Assembly (NCBI RefSeq): GCF_014195095.1
Contig: NZ_JACIBC010000005.1
Coordinates: 310,001 to 374,000 of the forward strand
Direction of reading: 5' to 3'
Length of the DNA stretch: 64,000 nt
DNA from: Rhizobium sp. BK602
Lineage (GTDB): Bacteria; Pseudomonadota; Alphaproteobacteria; Rhizobiales; Rhizobiaceae
The notes below the pieces were generated by a model that searched no databases, had not been told where the DNA came from, and saw nothing but the letters and a program-made list of their open reading frames with translations. The position numbers and the translations under genes were made by a program. Of this stretch, positions 34,024 to 42,701 are shown in pieces (positions within the stretch are counted from its first letter, which is position 1; each line of letters opens with the position of its first letter).

Positions 34024-35013
34024 TTATGTGACGATGACCACCGCGCCGCCGATCATGCCCGCGCCGGCTGCGCTCAGCAACAGCGTTTCGCCCTCCGCGA
34101 AGCGCCTCTGCGCATTGGCGACCGACAGGGACAGCGGGATTGTCGCGGCGGACGAATTGCCGAAGGTTTCGATCGTGCGCGAGGTCTTGGCCGGATCGAT
34201 CCCGAGATTGCCGCAAACAGCGTCGAAAATGCGCGCATTGGCCTGATGCGGAATGAAACGGTCGAGATCCCCGGCCGTCACCCCGGCCTCCGCAAGCACC
34301 TTGCGTGAGCAATCGGTCATGATGTCGACGGCGCGCGAAAACACCTCCTTCCCGTTTCGCATCGACATCAGATAGTCCTCGGCGGCGATATCGGGCGCGA
34401 ATGGCCGATTGCTTCCACCCGCCGCAATCGAGATGAGATCATAACCGCTGCCATCCGACACCAGCTCGGCCGCCTTGAGCCCGGTCGCGCTGTCTTGCGA
34501 CGGCGACAGCACGACCGCGCCGGCGGCATCCGCGAAAAGGATGGCGCCGGCCCGCTCGGCCGGATTGATGCGGCGGCTCAGAATATTGGCCGCAACCACC
34601 AGGACCGAACGCCCATGCACGCGCACGAAGGCATCGGCCAGGGTCAGCGCGTAGAGAAAGCCGGAACAGGCGCCGGCAAGATCGATCGCCCCGGATCGCG
34701 GAAGACCCAGGCGATGCGCGAGCAAGGGAGCCGACGGCGGCAGGAGATGATCCGGCGTCGAGGTTGCAAGCAGCGTCAACGCGATATCCGCCGGCGCGGT
34801 TCCGGCATCGTCCAGCGCCATCCGCCCGGCTCGTGCGGCAAGGTCCGTCAGCGTGTCGCTGTCGCTTGCCCAATGGCGCGTCCGGATGCCGGTGCGCCGC
34901 CATATCCATCCCCGCTCGAGGCCGAGTTGCATCTCTATCTCGGCATTGTCGACACACCGGGCCGGAACGGCATGTCCGAAACCCTTCATGCGGGATGAGA
35001 GTGGCCCTATCAT
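34024..35013 (-). CDS. bioZ: BioZ, KAS III-like enzyme of biotin synthesis
   Basis: A 329-residue beta-ketoacyl-ACP synthase III fold with the Cys-His-Asn triad in DLAGACSGFLYAL, FIPHQANARIFD and ETFGNSSAATIPLS. It is the last gene of bioBFDAZ and overlaps bioA by 4 bp. In rhizobia and Brucella such a FabH paralog provides the pimeloyl-type precursor for biotin, which explains why no bioC/bioH is needed. Location in the operon is the main evidence for BioZ rather than housekeeping FabH. Confidence 0.88.
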   Translation of the reverse strand: MIGPLSSRMKGFGHAVPARCVDNAEIEMQLGLERGWIWRRTGIRTRHWASDSDTLTDLAARAGRMALDDAGTAPADIALTLLATSTPDHLLPPSAPLLAHRLGLPRSGAIDLAGACSGFLYALTLADAFVRVHGRSVLVVAANILSRRINPAERAGAILFADAAGAVVLSPSQDSATGLKAAELVSDGSGYDLISIAAGGSNRPFAPDIAAEDYLMSMRNGKEVFSRAVDIMTDCSRKVLAEAGVTAGDLDRFIPHQANARIFDAVCGNLGIDPAKTSRTIETFGNSSAATIPLSLSVANAQRRFAEGETLLLSAAGAGMIGGAVVIVT

Positions 35014-36278
35014 TGGGGCTTTCCGAGAACGATGGAGGCCACCTCGTCGATGGCATCATAGGCACGAGCGACCTCGCCGGCAGTCACGCAATAGGGCGGC
35101 ATCAGATAGATGACGTTGCCGAGCGGCCGGATGAGCAGTCCGCGTTCGCGAAACAGGCGCCGCATGCGCGGACCGACATCGGCGAGATAGCCGCCGGTCG
35201 GCACGACGAGATCGAGGGCAGCGATCGTTCCGGCCTGACGGATGCCGGTAAAGCGCTCATCTCCTTCGAAGCTCGCCAGATGCTGCCGGTGCATCGCTTC
35301 GAGGCCCTGAATGCGCTCCGTCACAGCCTCGTCGCGCCAGATTTCGAGATTGGCGACGGCCGCCGCGCAGGCGATCGGGTTGGCCGTATAGGAACTGGAA
35401 TGGAAGAAGGTCTTGCGCCGGTCGGTGGAAAGATGCGCATCGAATATCCTGGCCGTGCAGAGCGTCGCGGCAAGCGGTAGGGCGCCGCCCGTCAGCCCCT
35501 TGGAGGTACACAGGATATCGGGGCTTATGCCGGCCTGTTCGCAGGCAAACAATGGCCCGGTCCGCCCCCAGCCGGTCATCACCTCGTCGGCGACGAACAG
35601 GCAGTCATAACGCTCGGCGATCGCCTTCAGCCCCGAGAGCACCTGGGGCTCGTACATCTTCATGCCGCCGGCACCAAGCACCAGCGGCTCGATGACAAGG
35701 GCCGCCACGCGGCCGGAGCGGCAGGACGCTTCGAAAGCGTCGAGCGTGCGCTGCTCCATGCCCGTCTCCGGAAAGGGAAGCCTGTCCACGCCGAACAGCA
35801 GCGGCTCATAGGCGGCGTTGAAGATCCCCCGCTCGCCGGCCGACATCGTCCCGATCGTGTCGCCGTGATAGCCGTGTTCCATCACGACGATACGGTCGCG
35901 CGACTGCCCGATGTTGTGGAAATAGCCGAGCGCCATCTTCAGGGCCACTTCGACGGCAGTCGAGCCGCTGTCGGAATAGAAGACGTGCTTCAATCCGGGC
36001 GGCGCGATGCGGATCAATCCTTCCGCCAGCTTTTCCGCCGGCGCGTGCGAAAATTCGGCGAAGATGATCTGGTCATAGGCTTCGCTCGCCTCCCGGATCG
36101 CCGTCATGATGGCGGGATGCCGATGACCATGGGTGATGACCCACCATGACGAGATGGCGTCGAGAATGCGATTGCCGTCCTCATCGATCAAATAGGCGCC
36201 GTCGGTCGAGGCGATCCGTGTGATCGGCGGCTCCAGCGCATGCTGGGTGAAGGGGTGCCAGACGGACGAGCTGGTCAT
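35010..36278 (-). CDS. bioA: Adenosylmethionine-8-amino-7-oxononanoate aminotransferase
   Basis: A 422-residue class III PLP aminotransferase. The BioA-type start SSVWHPFTQHALEPPITRIASTDGAYLIDEDGNRILDAISSWWV is clear, with PLP-binding LFVADEVMTGWGRTG and the catalytic lysine in CTSKGLTGGALPL. It converts KAPA to DAPA with S-adenosylmethionine as amino donor. It overlaps bioD upstream and bioZ downstream by 4 bp each, so expression is coupled. Confidence 0.93.
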   Translation of the reverse strand: MTSSSVWHPFTQHALEPPITRIASTDGAYLIDEDGNRILDAISSWWVITHGHRHPAIMTAIREASEAYDQIIFAEFSHAPAEKLAEGLIRIAPPGLKHVFYSDSGSTAVEVALKMALGYFHNIGQSRDRIVVMEHGYHGDTIGTMSAGERGIFNAAYEPLLFGVDRLPFPETGMEQRTLDAFEASCRSGRVAALVIEPLVLGAGGMKMYEPQVLSGLKAIAERYDCLFVADEVMTGWGRTGPLFACEQAGISPDILCTSKGLTGGALPLAATLCTARIFDAHLSTDRRKTFFHSSSYTANPIACAAAVANLEIWRDEAVTERIQGLEAMHRQHLASFEGDERFTGIRQAGTIAALDLVVPTGGYLADVGPRMRRLFRERGLLIRPLGNVIYLMPPYCVTAGEVARAYDAIDEVASIVLGKPQ

Positions 36279-36913
36279 GCCGCTACCTCCGTGAAGGAGG
36301 TCAGGTCAAAGCTATCCCGAAAGGCCCGGCGAACCTCATCCGGCGTGACATCCGGCAGGATCGGAAACCGGCCGAGCGAGCGGACACCGCTCATTTCGAC
36401 GATGATCCTCTGGCTCTCCGGGTTTTCATCACCGATGAAGACGATGCCGAAGACGGGAATGGCGCGATGCCGCATGGCCTCCAGCGACAGCAGCGTATGG
36501 TTGATCGTGCCCAGCGACGTCCTGGCACAAAGGATGACCGGAATTTGCCAATGGGCGAAAATATCGGCGAATACCAATCGCTCCGAGAGCGGCACCAGAA
36601 GCCCCCCCGCCCCCTCGATCACCAGCGGCCCATCCGTTTTCGGCACCACGAGCCGATCGGGCTCGATTTCGATGCCATCGAGCCGGGCCGACAGATGCGG
36701 CGAAGCCGGCATCGACAGGCGATAGGCTTCCGGCAGGATGCGGTCGCGCGCAACCCCGCTGAGACGCGCCACGAGCTCGCTGTCGGTCTCCTCATCGAGC
36801 CCGGATTGCACCGGCTTCCAGTAATATCCGTTCAGAGCGCCGGCGAGCGCCGCGGCAAAGACCGTCTTGCCGATGCCGGTATCGGTGCCGGAGACGACGA
36901 AGCAAGGGCTCAT
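36275..36913 (-). CDS. bioD: Dethiobiotin synthetase
   Basis: A 212-residue P-loop enzyme. The nucleotide-binding start CFVVSGTDTGIGKTVFAAALAGAL, then YYWKPVQSG and the VIEGAGGLLVPLSE segment identify BioD, which closes the ureido ring of dethiobiotin from DAPA, CO2 and ATP. It lies in bioBFDAZ with 4-bp overlaps to bioF and bioA. Confidence 0.93.
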   Translation of the reverse strand: MSPCFVVSGTDTGIGKTVFAAALAGALNGYYWKPVQSGLDEETDSELVARLSGVARDRILPEAYRLSMPASPHLSARLDGIEIEPDRLVVPKTDGPLVIEGAGGLLVPLSERLVFADIFAHWQIPVILCARTSLGTINHTLLSLEAMRHRAIPVFGIVFIGDENPESQRIIVEMSGVRSLGRFPILPDVTPDEVRRAFRDSFDLTSFTEVAA

Positions 36914-38055
36914 GCCCGATCCTCCTCTATTGCCATCGCAAGCCGCTCCGACATCGCCGAAATCTGGCCTTCATCGACATTGAGCGTGATGGAAATCCTC
37001 AGACGCGCCGTGCCCTCCGGCACCGTCGGCGGCCGGATCGCCCTGACATCGAAACCTCCGGCACGCATGCGCTCGGCGATCCGCAGCGCGCGGGCATTGT
37101 CGCCGATCATGACGGGCAGGATCTGCGAACCGCTGGGGCTCAGGCCGAGCCGCGACCGGAGCTCTTCGCCGGCATGGCTAATCAGCGCTTCGAGCCGCAC
37201 GCGGCGCTCTGGTTCATCCGCGATCATGCGCAGCGCCTCGCGCACCGCCGCTGCCATCAGAGGAGACGGCGCGGTCGAATAGATGAAATTGCGGGCGCGG
37301 TTGACGAGATGATCCGCAAGCACGGCCGGCAGCGCCAGAAGCGCGCCGGAAACGCCCAGCGCCTTGCCGCAGGTATGCAGCACCACGACATTGCCGCGGC
37401 CTTCCAGACCAGCGGCAAGGCCGCGACCATCAGGCCCATATATTCCGGTCGCGTGCGCCTCGTCGACGACCAGAAAGCCCTCATGCCGGTCGGCGATATC
37501 GGCAAGCGCCGTGAGCGGCGCCTGGTCTCCATCCATAGAATAGAGGCTCTCCACCGCGATCCAGGGATGTCCCTTGCCGCCGGCCTGCCGCCAGCGGCCG
37601 ATCGCCTGGTCGAAGGCCTCGACATCATTATGCGGAACGGCCACCGATAGCGCCTTGCTCGCCGATATGCCCTCATGTGCGCTGGCATGGATGAGAGCAT
37701 CGTGGACGATCAGATCGTCGCGCTGCGGCAGGGTCGAAAAGGTCGCCGCATTCGCGGCATAGCCGCTGCCGAAGTAGAGCACCTTGCCGGCGCCGAAGAA
37801 CGATGCCGCTTCCTCTTCGAGCGCTTCATGCTCGGCGTGATTGCCGCGCAACAGTCGCGAGCCCCCGGCCCCGGCCGGAACGCCTCTTTCGATGGCAGCC
37901 GATATCGCCGCCTTCACGCGCGGCGCATTCGCAAGCCCGAGATAGTCGTTGGAGGTGAAATCCACTCCCTGCTGTGGCAAGAGCGCTCGCGCCCTCCCCC
38001 TGCGCTGCAGACCGGCGAGCTTGGCCTCGTAGCGGGCAAGTGCCGGCGAACTCAA
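36910..38055 (-). CDS. bioF: 8-amino-7-oxononanoate synthase
   Basis: A 381-residue alpha-oxoamine synthase. Diagnostic stretches are FTSNDYLGLANAPRVKAA, GSRLLRGNHAEHEALEEEAASFFG and LVVDEAHATGIYGPDGRGLA, with the PLP lysine expected in the LHTCGKALG motif. It condenses pimeloyl-thioester with alanine to KAPA. It overlaps bioB and bioD by 4 bp. Confidence 0.93.
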   Translation of the reverse strand: MSSPALARYEAKLAGLQRRGRARALLPQQGVDFTSNDYLGLANAPRVKAAISAAIERGVPAGAGGSRLLRGNHAEHEALEEEAASFFGAGKVLYFGSGYAANAATFSTLPQRDDLIVHDALIHASAHEGISASKALSVAVPHNDVEAFDQAIGRWRQAGGKGHPWIAVESLYSMDGDQAPLTALADIADRHEGFLVVDEAHATGIYGPDGRGLAAGLEGRGNVVVLHTCGKALGVSGALLALPAVLADHLVNRARNFIYSTAPSPLMAAAVREALRMIADEPERRVRLEALISHAGEELRSRLGLSPSGSQILPVMIGDNARALRIAERMRAGGFDVRAIRPPTVPEGTARLRISITLNVDEGQISAMSERLAMAIEEDRA

Positions 38056-39026
38056 CGGGCGGATTCCAGCGCCATCGGCTGAAGACCGAGCCGGCGGAAG
38101 AGCGCGGCGTCGTGATCCTCGCCGGGATTGTCTGCCGTCAGCAATGTTTCGCCGACGAAAATGGAATTGGCGCCCGCAAAGAAACAGAGGGCCTGCATTT
38201 CATCGCTCATGTCGGTACGGCCGGCGGACAGCCGCACATGGGAGCCCGGCATCAGGATGCGTGCCAGCGCGATGGTGCGCACGAATTCGATCGGATCGAT
38301 GGCGGCGGCATCCGCGAGCTTGGAGCCGGGGATCGGGATCAGCATGTTGATCGGCACGCTTTCGGGCGGCGTGGGCAGATTGGCGAGCGTCACCAGCATC
38401 GAGATGCGATCCTCGACCGTCTCGCCCATGCCGAGAATGCCGCCGGCACAGACCTTGATGCCGGCGTCACGAACATTCGCGAGCGTCTCCAGCCGGTCCT
38501 CGAAGGTGCGGGTAGTGATGATCTCGGAATAATAGCGTTCCGACGTATCGATGTTGTGGTTGTAATAATCGAGACCGGCGTCGGCGAGCCTCTCCGATTG
38601 CGCCGGCGTCAGCATGCCGAGCGTCATGCAAGTCTCCATGCCCAGCGCCTTGACGCCCTCGACCATGGCCGCCAGAGCCTCCATGTCGCGCTCCTTCGGA
38701 TTGCGCCAAGCGGCCCCCATACAGTAGCGCGTCGCACCGCCATCCCTGGCTTTGCGCGCTTCCGCCAGAACGCGCTCCACTTCCATCAGCTTCGAGGCCT
38801 TGAGCCCGGTGGGATAGTGGGCAGACTGGCTGCAATAGCCGCAATCCTCGGCGCAGCCGCCTGTCTTGATGGACAGGAGACGGCTCATCTGAATGGCATT
38901 GGGATCGAAATTCTCGCGATGAACCTGCTGCGCCCGGAAGATGAGATCGTTGAATGGCAAATTATAGATAATTTTTGCCTCATGAATCGTCATTTTGGCA
39001 TCATTTGCAACATTCATTGGTTTCAT
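38052..39026 (-). CDS. bioB: Biotin synthase
   Basis: A 324-residue radical SAM enzyme. The [4Fe-4S] motif is C58-x3-C62-x2-C65 in TGGCAEDCGYCSQSAHY. It is followed by GAAWRNPKERDM and the YNHNIDTSERYY segment, with GGILGMGE later. It inserts sulfur into dethiobiotin. It is the first gene of bioBFDAZ. A consensus BioR box (TTATAGATAA) lies inside its first codons at 38962-38971 and a second upstream at 39067-39076. In-frame ATGs at 39017 and 38993 are alternative starts; the latter would still include the inner box. Confidence 0.92.
   Translation of the reverse strand: MKPMNVANDAKMTIHEAKIIYNLPFNDLIFRAQQVHRENFDPNAIQMSRLLSIKTGGCAEDCGYCSQSAHYPTGLKASKLMEVERVLAEARKARDGGATRYCMGAAWRNPKERDMEALAAMVEGVKALGMETCMTLGMLTPAQSERLADAGLDYYNHNIDTSERYYSEIITTRTFEDRLETLANVRDAGIKVCAGGILGMGETVEDRISMLVTLANLPTPPESVPINMLIPIPGSKLADAAAIDPIEFVRTIALARILMPGSHVRLSAGRTDMSDEMQALCFFAGANSIFVGETLLTADNPGEDHDAALFRRLGLQPMALESAR
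38962..38971. promoter_or_regulatory. BioR-type box inside the bioB coding region
   Basis: TTATAGATAA, the reverse complement of the TTATCTATAA box upstream. It coincides with codons for IIYNL near residue 19 of BioB. It could be an internal operator or simply codon coincidence in a conserved stretch. Confidence 0.4.
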
Positions 39027-39044
39027 ATGATCTCATCCTCATCA

Positions 39045-39066
39045 TTAGATAGATTATAGAATCTAA
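39045..39066. promoter_or_regulatory. Imperfect palindrome in the bioB promoter
   Basis: TTAGAT and ATCTAA arms flank an AT-rich centre (AGATTATAGA), adjacent to the consensus BioR box. It may be a second, weaker BioR site or part of the promoter. Confidence 0.35.
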
Positions 39067-39076
39067 TTATCTATAA
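39067..39076. promoter_or_regulatory. BioR operator upstream of bioB
   Basis: TTATCTATAA fits the published BioR consensus TTATMTATAA, known from Agrobacterium and Brucella, where the GntR-family BioR represses the biotin operon. It lies 41 bp upstream of the bioB ATG. No bioR gene is in the window. Confidence 0.8.
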
Positions 39077-39263
39077 TTTATAAGAGCAAGCCTCTGGCAA
39101 CAAACCAGTCGGCGAAGATCGGAAGATCCAACAATCCTGGCGTGAAACATCGGACGCGAAATCGGGAACTCCGCCTGCCGCGAGGCTATCGAAAATGCAG
39201 CCACGCGCACTCGCAGGGCGCATCAAACCCCAACGCCATAGCAACCGAGACCAGACGGAAAAT

Positions 39264-40271
39264 TCAGATCCTTCGACAGGAATTGCCGGGGACAAACTTG
39301 GGGGTCAGCACGAAATCCTGCGGTGGCTCGACAGCACTTTGCGGACTGGTGATCCGATGCATGAGGCGGCGGGCAATAATGCCGCCCAAAGCCAGGGTAT
39401 CCTGAACCACCATGGTGATGCGCGGCGTGATGACCGAGCTCCATTGCACATTGTCGATCATGGCAAGTGAAATGTCGTCGGGACAACGGAAGCCCAGCTC
39501 CTGCATCGCCTGCAGCGCGGACAAGGCCACGGCATTGTTGGCGCCGAGGATGGCGGTGGGGCGCTCGGGCTGAATCAGCAGGCGCATCGCCGCCTCGTAG
39601 CCGGCGGTGCGGGTGAACTGTCCGTCGACGACGAAATTCGGATTCACCTCGACGCCGGCATTCGCCATCGTATCCACGAAACCGCGATAGCGCTCGGTCG
39701 CCGTATGCATATGGCTCGGGCCGGCGATGAAGGCGATGCGCCGGTGGCCGAGCTGCAGAAGATGCTCGGTCAGCATCGCTCCCGCCAGATGGTTGTCGGA
39801 GCCGACGAAGTCGCGCTCGATGCCAGCCACCTTCTGGTCGAAGCAGACGATCGGCACATTCAATCCACCGATGAAGTCGATATAGTCCCGATCGTAACCG
39901 GAGGGCGCAAGCGCCAGACCCGCGGCCTTGAGGCCAATCAGGTGCTCGACCATCGCCCTCTCGCGATCCGTCTTGCCGGAAGAATCGGTCACCACGACGA
40001 AGTGCTGGTGATCGAGCGCATAGTTTTCCAGCTCGCGCCGGATATCGCCGAAGAACGGGTTGCCGACATTGCCGACGACGAAGCCGATCATGCGGCTGCG
40101 GCCACGCGCCAGGCTCTGGGCCAGCGGGTCGGCAACATAGCCGACCGCCGCCACGGCCTGGCGGATTTTTTCCAGCGTCTTCGGGCTGACGCGAGCCGGA
40201 TTGCTCAGGGCCAGCGACACCGTCGATACGGATACATCGGCGAGTTTGGCGACATCGCGAATTGTGGCCAT
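39264..40271 (-). CDS. LacI-family transcriptional repressor of the fucosidase operon
   Basis: A 335-residue LacI regulator. The N-terminal HTH is MATIRDVAKLADVSVSTVSLALSNPARVSPKTLEKIRQAVAAVGYVADPLAQSLARG, with the hinge helix at the end. A periplasmic-binding-protein-like effector domain follows (FVVGNVGNPFFGDIRRELENYA... LGANNAVALSALQAMQELG). It is divergent from the alpha-L-fucosidase/ABC operon. The perfect palindrome at 40435-40450 in that promoter is its likely operator. The inducer is probably a fucosyl sugar. Confidence 0.87.
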   Translation of the reverse strand: MATIRDVAKLADVSVSTVSLALSNPARVSPKTLEKIRQAVAAVGYVADPLAQSLARGRSRMIGFVVGNVGNPFFGDIRRELENYALDHQHFVVVTDSSGKTDRERAMVEHLIGLKAAGLALAPSGYDRDYIDFIGGLNVPIVCFDQKVAGIERDFVGSDNHLAGAMLTEHLLQLGHRRIAFIAGPSHMHTATERYRGFVDTMANAGVEVNPNFVVDGQFTRTAGYEAAMRLLIQPERPTAILGANNAVALSALQAMQELGFRCPDDISLAMIDNVQWSSVITPRITMVVQDTLALGGIIARRLMHRITSPQSAVEPPQDFVLTPKFVPGNSCRRI

Positions 40272-40402
40272 CAGACTTTCGAACCGTTTCTATCGCCTTC
40301 CGCCGGCGTAGCGAAGACGCATTCTCAATGCAACCCTTTGTCACATATCTAACATCTACAGGAATTCAAGCAATATGCCGGCGAATGATTTCAACAGCAC
40401 GC

Positions 40403-40431
40403 TTGACATCCTGGATGGGAGATTCAATGAT
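40403..40431 (+). promoter_or_regulatory. Promoter of the fucosidase/ABC operon
   Basis: TTGACA at 40403-40408 and AATGAT at 40426-40431 with a 17-bp spacer fit a sigma-70-like promoter. The LacI-type palindrome begins 4 bp after the -10, so a bound repressor would block initiation. Confidence 0.55.
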
Positions 40432-40434
40432 TAA

Positions 40435-40450
40435 ATCGAACCGGTTCGAT
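40435..40450. promoter_or_regulatory. Putative LacI-family operator
   Basis: ATCGAACCGGTTCGAT is a perfect 16-bp palindrome with a central CCGG-type dyad typical of LacI-family operators (central CG pair). It sits just downstream of a sigma-70-like -10, 27 bp before the fucosidase start. Confidence 0.7.
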
Positions 40451-40476
40451 CAAACTGGAGATCCTGGGAGGATAGT

Positions 40477-41799
40477 ATGAGCGACGCAGGAATGATCAGC
40501 GGCGGCCGCGAGGCAGCCGGCGGCAAGGCATGGTTTACGCACGACCGCTTCGGCATGTTCATCCACTTCGGGCTTTATGCGCTCGGCGCGCGGCACGAAT
40601 GGCTGAAAAACCGCGAGGAATTCACCACCGAGGCCTATCAGAAATATTTCGACAATTTCGATCCCGACCTCTATGACGCCCGCGAGTGGGCGCGCCGCGC
40701 CCGCGCCGCCGGCATGAAATATGTGGTCCTCACCGCCAAGCATCACGAAGGCTTCTGCCTTTGGGACAGCAAGGTCACGGACTACAAGGTCACCAACACA
40801 CCCTACGGCAAGGATCTGATCGGCCCCTATGTCGAAGCGCTTCGCGCCGAAGGGCTCAAGGTCGGGTTCTATTATTCGCTGCTGGACTGGCACCACCCGG
40901 ATTTCCCGATCGACGGACATCACCCGCAGCGCAACCATCCCGACGCCGCCAAGCTCAACGAGGGCCGCGACGTCAGGCGCTATGCCCAATATATGCGCGA
41001 TCAGGTGACCGAGCTTTTGACGGATTTCGGTAAGATCGATGTGATCTGGTTCGATTTCAGCTACCCGCGCCGGGAATATAAGGGACTTGCCGGCAAGGGC
41101 CGCGCCGATTGGGAGAGCGAGAGCCTGATCAAGCTGGTGCGCGAATTGCAGCCCGACATCATCGTCGGCGACCGGCTCGACTTGCCACGCGATGCGGACC
41201 ACATGCCCGATCTGGTGACACCGGAGCAATATACGCCGCGCGTCGCGCCGACCGTTGCCGGGTTGCCCGTCCGCTGGGAGGCTTGCCATACCTTCAGCGG
41301 CTCCTGGGGCTATTATCGCGACGAGACGAGCTGGAAGGATGCCGGCCAGCTCATCAACATCCTCATCGACACGGTCTCGCTCGGCGGCAACCTGTTGATG
41401 AATGTCGGCCCGACGGGACGCGGCACCTTCGATGCCCGCGCGATCAAGGCGCTCGACACCTATGGGGACTGGATGCGGCTGAACGGTCGGGCGATCTACG
41501 GCGCCGGCCCCTCGACATACAAGGCTCCGAACGGCTGCCGCTTCACCCAGAAGGGCAATCGGCTCTATCTCCACATCCAGACCTGGCCATTCCGCCACAT
41601 CCATATCGAAGGGCTGGGCCGCAAGGTGAAGTATGCGCAGTTCCTGCATGACGCCAGCGAGATCCATTGGCTCGACCCGGATGCCGACGTCGATTCCAAT
41701 ATCGGTGTTGCCGTCGGTGACGGCATGCTGAGCCTGGAACTGCCCGTGCTCAAGCCGGATGTCGTGACGCCGGTCATCGAACTGATCCTCAAGGACTGA
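40477..41799 (+). CDS. Alpha-L-fucosidase, GH29 family
   Basis: A 440-residue glycoside hydrolase. The GH29 start HDRFGMFIHFGLYALGARHEWL is followed by LTAKHHEGFCLWDSKVTDY (H89/H90) and the nucleophile region IDVIWFDFSYP with D193. Conserved FSGSWGYYRDE and GNLLMNVGPTGRGTFD motifs confirm the family. No signal peptide is seen, so it should act in the cytoplasm on fucosides brought in by the downstream ABC transporter. The role is inferred from operon order. Confidence 0.88.
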   Translation: MSDAGMISGGREAAGGKAWFTHDRFGMFIHFGLYALGARHEWLKNREEFTTEAYQKYFDNFDPDLYDAREWARRARAAGMKYVVLTAKHHEGFCLWDSKVTDYKVTNTPYGKDLIGPYVEALRAEGLKVGFYYSLLDWHHPDFPIDGHHPQRNHPDAAKLNEGRDVRRYAQYMRDQVTELLTDFGKIDVIWFDFSYPRREYKGLAGKGRADWESESLIKLVRELQPDIIVGDRLDLPRDADHMPDLVTPEQYTPRVAPTVAGLPVRWEACHTFSGSWGYYRDETSWKDAGQLINILIDTVSLGGNLLMNVGPTGRGTFDARAIKALDTYGDWMRLNGRAIYGAGPSTYKAPNGCRFTQKGNRLYLHIQTWPFRHIHIEGLGRKVKYAQFLHDASEIHWLDPDADVDSNIGVAVGDGMLSLELPVLKPDVVTPVIELILKD

Positions 41800-41832
41800 G
41801 GAGATAGCAAAGCCCAGCCGCCCGGTGCCGTC

Positions 41833-42618
41833 ATGAACCGCGAAGCCGAACTCATTGCCGCGATGGCGCCCTTGATCGCCGATCTGGCCGAAGACGGCGA
41901 TGGTGCCGTCGCGCTGGCCGGTTCGCGCGGCAAGGGACGATCCGACGCGCAATCGGATTTCGACTTCCGCGTCTATGCCGATGCCTATCGTGGGCCGGAG
42001 CTCCGGCAAACCGGCTCATGGAAACGCTTCGAGGACGCCATGCGCGGCTGGCAGGCGCAGGGCATCCGCATGGACGGGGTGTGGATGCGGCGCTATGCCG
42101 GCGTGCAGCAGGATTTGGACGCCTGGCTTGCCGGCATCGCCGTCCCGAAGAATTTCGAATGGACGATCTGGGGCTATCATTTGCCGACGGACCTTGCCAG
42201 CCAGCAGATCATCGCCGATCCACGCGGCCTGCTGGCCGGTTGGAAACAGCAGCTGGCGCAATATCCCGAGGCGCTCCGGGCCTCGGTCCTGCGCCAGCAC
42301 ATGGAGATCCTGCACTACTGGGCCAAGGACTATCACTATGAGAGCAAGGTCGTTCGCCGCGATCTCGTCTTTCTGGTGGGCCTGACCGGAAAGCTTGCCA
42401 ATGCCATTCTGCAGACGGTTTTTGCCTTCAACCGGGTCTACTATCCGGGCGACGGCTGGAACCTGCCCATGGCGGGCGAACTCGACCGGCTGCCACCCGA
42501 CTTCCTCCAGCGGATGACCGCAATCCTGGAACCGGGACACGATCCCGATGCCTGGCGGCGCCAGCGAAGCGAACTGATCGGGATGATCGCCGACCTGGAG
42601 GCCATGATCGCAGCCTGA
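41833..42618 (+). CDS. Nucleotidyltransferase-fold protein (DUF4037-like)
   Basis: A 261-residue protein. The pol-beta-type nucleotidyltransferase motif is VALAGSRGKGRSDAQSDFDFRVY (GS followed by DxD-like SDFDF), near residues 27-50. A helical C-terminal half has HYWAKDYHYESKVVRRDLVFLVG and similar segments, like the DUF4037/aminoglycoside adenylyltransferase-like group. It lies between the fucosidase and the binding protein in the transport operon. Its target is unknown, and the gene may modify a sugar, a small molecule or a regulator. The ATG at 41833 lies 34 bp after the fucosidase stop. Confidence 0.7.
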   Translation: MNREAELIAAMAPLIADLAEDGDGAVALAGSRGKGRSDAQSDFDFRVYADAYRGPELRQTGSWKRFEDAMRGWQAQGIRMDGVWMRRYAGVQQDLDAWLAGIAVPKNFEWTIWGYHLPTDLASQQIIADPRGLLAGWKQQLAQYPEALRASVLRQHMEILHYWAKDYHYESKVVRRDLVFLVGLTGKLANAILQTVFAFNRVYYPGDGWNLPMAGELDRLPPDFLQRMTAILEPGHDPDAWRRQRSELIGMIADLEAMIAA

Positions 42619-42701
42619 GGCGGCTGCAAGACCAAACCGGAGGGGAGATCCGGGCACTGAAGACCGCACGCAACCAAAGTCTTTAAGGAGGAGGAACCAT
42701 C

